From positions 124,001-188,000 of the forward strand of contig CAJNOJ010000183.1 in the NCBI GenBank assembly GCA_905250025.1: 64,000 nt of DNA. Reading direction: 5' to 3'. A program made the position numbers and the translations under genes. Of this stretch, positions 57,234 to 64,000 are shown piece after piece (position 1 is the first letter of the stretch; every line of letters begins with the position of its first letter). Origin of the DNA: Adineta ricciae (Eukaryota; Rotifera; Eurotatoria; Adinetida; Adinetidae). The notes below the pieces were generated by a model. It did not search any database and had not been told where the DNA came from. It saw only the letters and a program-made list of their open reading frames with translations.

Positions 57234-57517
57234 ATCGGAATGGTCTATATCAAGCAGTTTCTTATCGATCGAGATTTCGTCTTGACATCGATGAACAGAT
57301 ACACAATCGTTTATCTTCTTTATGATTTTTTTATGCGTAGTTTCTGAAAATATCCTTCTATGACTTGATTGAAGGCCTAAAATAATCTTTTCTATATCCC
57401 ATAGATACGCGCTTTTTATATAAAATTACACCCGCTCGAATATATATATATATATAATTTAAGTACCCGACAAAAAATAAATGAGTATAGAACGGCATTA
57501 CAGTCACTTAATCGTAT

Positions 57518-57525
57518 TATAAATA
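57518..57525 (+). promoter_or_regulatory. TATA box of PLA2-like gene
   Basis: TATAAATA is 54 bp before the ATG at 57580; a start site ~30 bp downstream leaves a short leader. This supports 57580 and not the frame opening at 57541, which lacks ATG. Confidence 0.45.
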
Positions 57526-57579
57526 CCGTGAAAGAGCCTAGTGAGTGAAAAGTACTCTGTTTCTCTGCATCGGGAACAA

Positions 57580-57981
57580 ATGCTGAAAATCTTAATAAAA
57601 TTTTTACTTCTTCTGAATGTCCTACAAACAATGCAAGCGCATGTAATTAAAAATCTGTCACGAAAACCGACCGTGCGTGAAAGTATTCTTCATGGAGATT
57701 TGACAACAACGCCAGGTCTTACTGGAAGAAACAACGCTGGTTGTGATGCGATCATCAACAGTTGTGGCCCGAATGGTGGATGCTGTGATGAACATGACCA
57801 GTGTTATGAATTAAACAAATGTACAGCTTTGAGTTGGATTCCTGGCGTTCAAGGCTTGAATTGTTGGAATTGTAATTGGAAGGTAATGAAATGCGTTGTT
57901 ATGCTAAATCCAGGAATGAGTTCATGTTGTTCAGCTGGTACCTGTGGACAAGATGAAACTGTTTTGGAAGCACAAGCATAG
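57580..57981 (+). CDS. Small secreted phospholipase A2-like protein
   Basis: 133 residues. A signal peptide (MLKILIKFLLLLNVLQTMQA) is followed by a Cys-rich domain with GGCCDEHDQCYE, the HD-containing active-site helix of secreted PLA2 (H72, D73). The glycine-rich calcium loop is not obvious in its usual place (here CGPNGG), so calcium dependence is unclear. It is closer to the short group-XII-like or CCxxHDxC-containing proteins than to classical pancreatic enzymes. It would hydrolyse the sn-2 ester of phospholipids if active. Single exon. Confidence 0.7.
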   Translation: MLKILIKFLLLLNVLQTMQAHVIKNLSRKPTVRESILHGDLTTTPGLTGRNNAGCDAIINSCGPNGGCCDEHDQCYELNKCTALSWIPGVQGLNCWNCNWKVMKCVVMLNPGMSSCCSAGTCGQDETVLEAQA

Positions 57982-59114
57982 AAACTCTTTGATACCACTT
58001 TTTTTGATAATATCGATTGTTGCTGCATAAATTAAATCATATATGCAGCATAATAGAATGGATACTAAACAGTGAACTGATGCGTAGAAAGACCGTTTAT
58101 ACTATGAATTGATAAAAAAAATTTCATATTCAGTTTTGTTATATTTTCTTCCGCCACTTTGCACTTGATCTTATACATGAAAGAATACGACTGCTATCTT
58201 ATCGCTTGTCCATCGATTCGTACAGAAATTGAGAGAACACCTTCAAAATCTGAATCATTTTCCATCTATATCTCTTTCAATTGACAAGAGCATCAACAAG
58301 ATTGTTTACTCGCTTATTAAATCTTATCGTTAGCGATTTTTCTCTTATACAATTTTTGCATTACTTCGATGAAATTAAATACTTTACAAAATTCGATTTT
58401 CCATGAGTATACCCTATTAAATCGATCGTATTGCGAAACGCTGACATGTACATACAAAAAGATGGTCACCAACTATGAAAATAACTTTGATATTATAAGT
58501 ATATATTACACGAAGCATGTTCGAGCATTTGTGTTACACACAATCGGGTTTATTACAACTCGAATATCGATTTATCAATATTCGACAGACAGGTAAATTT
58601 CTCTTTCAAGCATTACGCGGATCATGTAAGTTGATTAATCAAACTATCAAGGACAATTTGAATCAGTTGAAATCAAATCACTATGCCGGTATAATTATAA
58701 TATCTTCAAAACTATTTGATCCATAGTTTTCCTCATTAACAACAAGCATTTTCTTTCTTTCATTTGATATTGTCAGATCATTAACGGAAACGAAGACATT
58801 TTTTCCAGCTTTACAAACGAACTGTAAGATATTTTCTGATAAAATCGAAAAAGTATTCAACATGTACTTGCAAAACTTCAATCAAGTGTGTCACATAATA
58901 TGTCACATACAAATATTCGAATGTAGCGTTTTTAATGACTATATCGGATCTCTTTGCTGCACGTTTTCACTCATTATGAGGGTGTTTGGTTCGTTCATGA
59001 CCCTGCACTACTTTTCTAAAAAATCGCTAAAGAATATCGTTTGTTTTAGGCGAACATTGTCATTTGTATAAAGGATGAGTAGCAAAATGAATACTATCTT
59101 TAAGCACACTCGCT
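57982..59114. other. Intergenic, no gene supported
   Basis: About 1.1 kb. A 69-codon frame at 58517-58726 and shorter ones show no recognisable domain or signal, and are probably chance frames in AT-rich DNA. Confidence 0.4.
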
Positions 59115-62100
59115 TCATGAAATCTTCTGCCAATGTCTTCTTACAGTTTGTCGATAATTATTAATAGATTTGCTGAATTCTTTTCTGTAAAACCTCGATG
59201 GTAATATGAATATGACAAATGTGAGCATTGATGGAATAAATGAAATGAAATATCCAATTAGATATACCCAAGCATTGTTACTCGATTTCAAGCATTTCGA
59301 TGTAAATGAAATAATCAAACGTGGTAACGCAAGAATAACGAGAATAATAGGCGCTAGGAACAAATGTCGATGTTGACGATAATTTTCTTGTAAAATTTCT
59401 TTCATGGATTTTTGAGTTTGAAAGTTTGATTCTCGCCGAGTCTTCGCTATGAGAAGAATTGTCGCTGAAATAAGATTAATGAGAAATGGTACGAAGAATT
59501 GAACAGCTTGTACTGTATAATCAAACGCTTGTAGACGAGATGAATAAGTCACAATACACCAAATTCGTTTTTCATCATTGTCATTATTTTCTTCATCAAT
59601 TAAACGTCGATGTATAGGATCATGAATTGAAGCGAGAATATTGAATACCAAGAGACATGTGATGATAAACTTCGCTATTGTCCTACTCTTCTTTCTAACA
59701 AAACGTGCACCTTTGAGTACAGTTACCACTCGTTCAGAAGCAACACTTGCTTGTAACCATAGATCCATATTGAGGGCAATTCGAAGTAAAAAATTTAAAG
59801 AGACGCATTCAATTTGTAAAAATAGCCGATTCGATATTCCACGGGTCTGAGCGGTAATGAATATCCAAAATTTCAAAACAAAGAACATCATTATCGCTAA
59901 AGAAGCCACGGATGAATAGAATAAGTACAGGCCACAGCCAATCTCGCGAACTTTCTTATTTTTGAATGTAATTAACGAAAGAATTCCATTAGTAAAACCT
60001 ACTACTACACAGACAATATTCAACGCGATGCTTATTTTCACCATGATTGGTTGATGTGTAATACTAACATTTGGCGAAACATGGTGGCCTAAGATACTGT
60101 CGAGTGACAAACCAAATCCACTGGTAGTAAATTGGCATAATCTACCGTAGAAGCATGAAGGACAAGAACACATGGATTTTTTGGGACATTTAGACGTATC
60201 TTGAAAGCATTTTCCTCCGTTTTGACAATCATTTTGTCCAAAACAATCAAAGGTCATGTTGTGATTGAATTCGAAACAATTGGCTAAACGTTGTTGTCTA
60301 AAATCGTAGCATATACATAGATGAACATCATCATAGAAACACGAAAGAGTAGACGGATACAATCGACAGGGTAAATGATAATATTTTATACGATGTATAA
60401 GAGCTAATTCACTGATACTGTGATTGAGCGTTTCATTAATATGAAGACAACGATCGGATGGACTTATTGTTTTCTTTAGTTCTTGCGATTGGGTATAATT
60501 CTTTTGAACCAAAGCTAAATAGTAATTATTTGGATAGAATTCAATGAAGATAAGATGAAATATTCTCGACCAGAGAATAGTGAGATAGTTTTGTTGAAGA
60601 ACAATTGTGTGAAATGTTGTTGATCGCAATGGTTTACTGTTACTCATCACTTGAATGAAATGAATAAAAATCGATGATGGTAAGACAAGTTGTTTATCGA
60701 ATGATAAGATTAATTGCGTATCATTAACTTCACAATAGTCACCAGTAAAACCTCTCCGACAAATGCAAGACGATCTTTTCGTTGTTTCGTATTCATCCAT
60801 GGGAATACACTGACCACTATTTTGACAAACGAATTTGTCACAAATTGTGTTCTTCAGTAGGCATCGATGACCGAATTTGTTCATAGGACAGACACATATC
60901 GATCGATTATTGTTTGAAGAAATACCGATAGGTATTGAATCGTTTGAACAATCATGTTTCGGCCAAATTTCTGGGTATTGACAAAAAGTTCTTTGTTTAT
61001 TATTTAAATATTTTCTACATGGACCATTTTGACATAGATTCGTTGAACAAGTTTCAACATTTGCGTCACTTTGTGGAATGTTAATAAGAAATGACAACCG
61101 ATGGACAGGTAAAAATGAAAATTTTACGGGAAACAAGAAACTTCCTCGATAATGCAAAGAGATCTTCTCGTACACATCAATACGAATTTCATAATTTCTT
61201 GTTTGGTTCTTTGGCCGATCTGCATATGTCAAATAGACGTGATGTTTCATATCACAGTCGCGTACTGATAAATAAGTGAATTGCTCGTATGAATCGATGA
61301 TTTGTTCGTTGTTATCATCATAGACTAACAAAATTACAATGGCAAATGGCGTTTGCCAGGAATTCGGTGCTGCTTGAAATTTAAGTGACAAACTTATCCG
61401 TTGATTTTGATGTTGACATCGGTTACCATAATAGGTTGGTGGACAGAAACACGCTTGTTTTGTTTGATTTTGCAACCAGAGTTTAACAGGAAAACCACGA
61501 TAACAGAAACTATATTTTGGTTGGATGGGTATTGGAATTGGAAGTGGTGCAATTCTTTTTCTTTCATTCGTCTGCCGACTTTTTGACTTTGTTTTCTGTT
61601 CAAGTGTGAAATGTATAATTCGTTCTTTGCTATAGTCTTTCATTTGTTCACATAAGAAATTTTCGACATCCGTAGCATTTGAACGTTCCTCTGCCCAACA
61701 AATCGAATAAAAAGAATATTTTTTGGGTGTTGTGCAAAATTGCTCATCTTCACCATCGAAACAATCTACATTGCTGTTGCATAGTTCAGAAAATGTAACG
61801 CATTGTTCCGGTCCTGGATTTCTACAATAGAAATTGTAGTTGTTTGTTTGTGCATACTCTGTACGACATAAGGCCGGTTTATCGCTAGCGCCAAGGCAAT
61901 CAATCTTGTCATCACCCACTTGCTTCGTCGATAAACACATAAATTGATTTGTTATAGGTGAAACACATGGAAATTCATTTGAAGAACAGTTTGCTGATGG
62001 TGCTATATTACAATCCGTTTCATCGGCACCATTAGGGCAATTCGATAGGCCATTACAGTGAGTATAAATATTGTCGCACGACCAATAATCACAGTTGGTT

Positions 62101-63752
62101 TCATCGGTTTCATTGCGTCCATTTATGTTGATTGGTGATAACTCCGTAAATCCATCACAAATCGTTTGAAATAGAAGATGTTTTCTCGCGTGTTCAGCGT
62201 TCATCACTTCTTCCAAAACATCTAGCGGTGAGTGCAACGAAGAATAGGTATGGTTAAGCGAAATTTCGTCTTCATCATCACTGTGGGGACAATCACGTAC
62301 ACCATTCCTGAGACGATGTATCGAAATGCATTTTGATGAATTGATACATTCGTACATAGTTGATCTTTTACACATTGTTGAATCATATTCGTATACTTGT
62401 TGATATTGCCGAAGTTTTTCATGTAGATATGAGGTTAAATATGTTTGAGTTATTGAGCCCATATCAGATGTTACAGGAATCCATGGTTCATACAGACGAT
62501 GACACGTTCGATTATTAAATATTGTTGTTGAATAACCATGAGATTCTTTTGCTGCTTCGATAAAATAATTGTCATAACGAGAATTATTGTAACATACATA
62601 AGGATATGTATATAAATTTGGAATATCCATAGTCGATTTATATTTTTCATAAGCAAAATAAATGTCACCAAATAGAACTGGAATAATCGGCATATAAAAC
62701 AAATCTGGACATTGGAACTCTATTACTTCTGTGTGCGTACGATTACCAGACACGGTAGAACAATTGTATAAACTAGATTTGTATAATCCAACGCCATAAC
62801 ATACAAAAACAGCCCAACATTGATCGGATGTTGAATTATCTTTCACTGAATACAAGTTGTTCAATATAACTCGTTGACGATGAGACCAACAAGAACCAGT
62901 CCGCGTTCTCCCGGTACATTGCACGTCTTCACATTTAAATAATGGCTGTTTCTCATCACAAAGATTATTTTCGTTAGCAGTGCCCAAAGACTCATCTGAA
63001 CCGTCGCGACAATCAGGAAAAGTTGGATCATCACGAAGGAATATTTTTGATATACATTGTCCATTGGTGCATCGATATTCATCATCTTCACATTCGTTGA
63101 TCTCAAGTTGCCAGCAATCCTTTTCATCAATTCCACTGTCGAAACAATCAATTTCTCCATTGCAAATCTCTGCCCAATCCAAACATGACGATGAATGACC
63201 ACGATTGCATTGTAAATGTGTATAACATGTCAAATTCATGGGTGTATATATATGTGTACGATAAAACTCATCCATGATTTCAATCAACGATGAGTGTTTC
63301 GAATCGTAGGAATCGAGTTCATATTGACATACTGAACCAAATCTTGGAAATGTACAATTATAAAACACTTCTTCCGATAGATATGAGTTACTAGTAAATG
63401 ATAACTCGTTCAAGTAGAATTGGTAATTCTCAACAGTATTCATCGGCGCTGACCATAGATAGAGGTTTTCGCTTGTGACACTTAGATTTGAAAGTTCAGC
63501 AAAAGTGAATTTTGTCGAAGTGTTACTGGCTACAGTAGACAATTTCGATGGGAATTCGCTCATGCAGTAGAATGCGATTTCACGACTATGATTACCGTTC
63601 TCGGTGAATATATCGACACGAAAGCAATCGTGCTGTAAAATATCATCATTTTCATTGTTCATTATCTTACCTGTATCTTGAAAGTTGATTTGAGGTAGAG
63701 CAAGAACCCAATGAAAAGAAATAAAACAGAATACAAATGTCACATAGAGCAT
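59115..63752 (-). CDS. Large LDLa/EGF-like 7TM receptor
   Basis: 1545 residues in a single exon. The start is the ATG at 63752 (MLYVTFVFCFISFHWVLA, signal peptide); the frame opens six codons earlier without ATG. The ectodomain has about six LDL-receptor class A modules (~175-255, ~460-500, ~555-580, ~585-630, ~640-672), each with C...C...CDG/DCxDGxDE-type acidic ends. EGF-like modules follow near ~774, ~957-1004 and ~1174-1207 (CxCPxxxxGxxC). Seven membrane segments lie at ~1236-1520 (first ISIALNIVCVVVGF), with a short basic tail. This resembles the large orphan LDLa/EGF 7TM receptors I associate with rotifers; the fused modules suggest an adhesion or lipoprotein-type ligand, unknown. No intron is visible, unusual for 4.6 kb of animal coding sequence. 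Confidence 0.85.
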   Translation of the reverse strand: MLYVTFVFCFISFHWVLALPQINFQDTGKIMNNENDDILQHDCFRVDIFTENGNHSREIAFYCMSEFPSKLSTVASNTSTKFTFAELSNLSVTSENLYLWSAPMNTVENYQFYLNELSFTSNSYLSEEVFYNCTFPRFGSVCQYELDSYDSKHSSLIEIMDEFYRTHIYTPMNLTCYTHLQCNRGHSSSCLDWAEICNGEIDCFDSGIDEKDCWQLEINECEDDEYRCTNGQCISKIFLRDDPTFPDCRDGSDESLGTANENNLCDEKQPLFKCEDVQCTGRTRTGSCWSHRQRVILNNLYSVKDNSTSDQCWAVFVCYGVGLYKSSLYNCSTVSGNRTHTEVIEFQCPDLFYMPIIPVLFGDIYFAYEKYKSTMDIPNLYTYPYVCYNNSRYDNYFIEAAKESHGYSTTIFNNRTCHRLYEPWIPVTSDMGSITQTYLTSYLHEKLRQYQQVYEYDSTMCKRSTMYECINSSKCISIHRLRNGVRDCPHSDDEDEISLNHTYSSLHSPLDVLEEVMNAEHARKHLLFQTICDGFTELSPININGRNETDETNCDYWSCDNIYTHCNGLSNCPNGADETDCNIAPSANCSSNEFPCVSPITNQFMCLSTKQVGDDKIDCLGASDKPALCRTEYAQTNNYNFYCRNPGPEQCVTFSELCNSNVDCFDGEDEQFCTTPKKYSFYSICWAEERSNATDVENFLCEQMKDYSKERIIHFTLEQKTKSKSRQTNERKRIAPLPIPIPIQPKYSFCYRGFPVKLWLQNQTKQACFCPPTYYGNRCQHQNQRISLSLKFQAAPNSWQTPFAIVILLVYDDNNEQIIDSYEQFTYLSVRDCDMKHHVYLTYADRPKNQTRNYEIRIDVYEKISLHYRGSFLFPVKFSFLPVHRLSFLINIPQSDANVETCSTNLCQNGPCRKYLNNKQRTFCQYPEIWPKHDCSNDSIPIGISSNNNRSICVCPMNKFGHRCLLKNTICDKFVCQNSGQCIPMDEYETTKRSSCICRRGFTGDYCEVNDTQLILSFDKQLVLPSSIFIHFIQVMSNSKPLRSTTFHTIVLQQNYLTILWSRIFHLIFIEFYPNNYYLALVQKNYTQSQELKKTISPSDRCLHINETLNHSISELALIHRIKYYHLPCRLYPSTLSCFYDDVHLCICYDFRQQRLANCFEFNHNMTFDCFGQNDCQNGGKCFQDTSKCPKKSMCSCPSCFYGRLCQFTTSGFGLSLDSILGHHVSPNVSITHQPIMVKISIALNIVCVVVGFTNGILSLITFKNKKVREIGCGLYLFYSSVASLAIMMFFVLKFWIFITAQTRGISNRLFLQIECVSLNFLLRIALNMDLWLQASVASERVVTVLKGARFVRKKSRTIAKFIITCLLVFNILASIHDPIHRRLIDEENNDNDEKRIWCIVTYSSRLQAFDYTVQAVQFFVPFLINLISATILLIAKTRRESNFQTQKSMKEILQENYRQHRHLFLAPIILVILALPRLIISFTSKCLKSSNNAWVYLIGYFISFIPSMLTFVIFILPSRFYRKEFSKSINNYRQTVRRHWQKIS

Positions 63753-64000
63753 TCTCTTCGTATCATGCAAGAAGAGAAATGAATTTGATGTTAATTAAAT
63801 TTAAATTTATACAAGTAGCGCATTATTTTCTCCTTTTGTTTTGTTACAGCATATGGAATAGTTGATATCATTAAGGTTTTATGATAAAATAGAGAAAAAC
63901 ATGTTATTCTGTGTTGCTGACGTCAATTTGAACTATTAAAAATCAAAGAATTTCGTATTCAAATATTTGAGTTTAGGAAAGTATCACGACCTCGAATATA
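63753..64000. other. 5' flank of the large receptor gene
   Basis: AT-rich sequence upstream of the receptor; no other gene visible before the window end. Confidence 0.4.

Noticed and set aside
58517-58726. 69-codon plus-strand frame
   Set aside because: No domain, signal or promoter context; probably chance.

Overview
The window is animal (metazoan) DNA and fits a bdelloid rotifer such as Adineta or Rotaria. It is AT-rich, introns are very short (mostly 36-60 nt, GT-AG), and almost every locus in the first ~42 kb occurs twice at a few percent divergence. The gene content also fits: multidomain ADP-ribosyltransferases fused to TPR or NHL repeats, NHL-repeat secreted proteins, intron-poor 7TM receptors with LDLa/EGF ectodomains, and bacterial- or fungal-type enzymes carrying introns. 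No rRNA, tRNA, CRISPR array or viral element was recognised.

Layout caveat. Ten N joints (single n at 4832, 13312, 16469, 19289, 22120, 24722, 33852, 41440 and 42938, and 45 N at 17655-17699) mostly show one signature: the sequence right of the joint restarts inside the block on its left, and the last bases left of the joint recur inside the block on its right. This looks like overlapping contigs, many of them two haplotypes of one locus, placed end to end. Two overlaps (176 and 221 bp) look identical; the others are diverged like alleles. Many apparent tandem gene copies are therefore probably alleles.

Collapsed, the gene order is as follows. (1) 1-8.5 kb: an unrecognised helical/coiled-coil gene (-) and a PIN-like/C2H2 zinc-finger gene (-). 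(2) 9-25 kb: three cytosolic ADP-ribosyltransferase (ART) genes. Each has the same N-terminal receiver-like domain and a complete R-S-ExE ART core, but a different C-terminus (TPR; TPR + NHL; TPR + zinc ribbon). An AIG1/GIMAP-like GTPase sits between the first two. (3) 24.4-26.8 kb: a divergent TIKI/TraB-family protein. (4) 27-38.8 kb: a possible Rel-homology factor (-), a class A-type receptor, a permuted PHB-depolymerase-type hydrolase and a dead SDR, present as two haplotypes. (5) 38.8-41.4 kb: a repeat element with a 160-bp tandem array and inverted copies of the same unit. (6) 41.4-47 kb: a rearranged copy of an unknown gene, a damaged carboxylesterase, and a fuller copy of the unknown gene. 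(7) 48.4-64 kb, single copy: a cytochrome P450, a small Gly/Tyr-rich peptide, a linalool dehydratase/isomerase-like protein, a PAN/EGF/NHL secreted protein, a HAD phosphatase-like protein, a 7TM receptor, a PLA2-like secreted protein and a large LDLa/EGF/7TM receptor.

The most interesting unit is the ART-GTPase cluster. One polypeptide carries a receiver-like N-domain, an NAD-consuming effector and a variable repeat region. This resembles an intracellular immune-type receptor array, but that function is inference.
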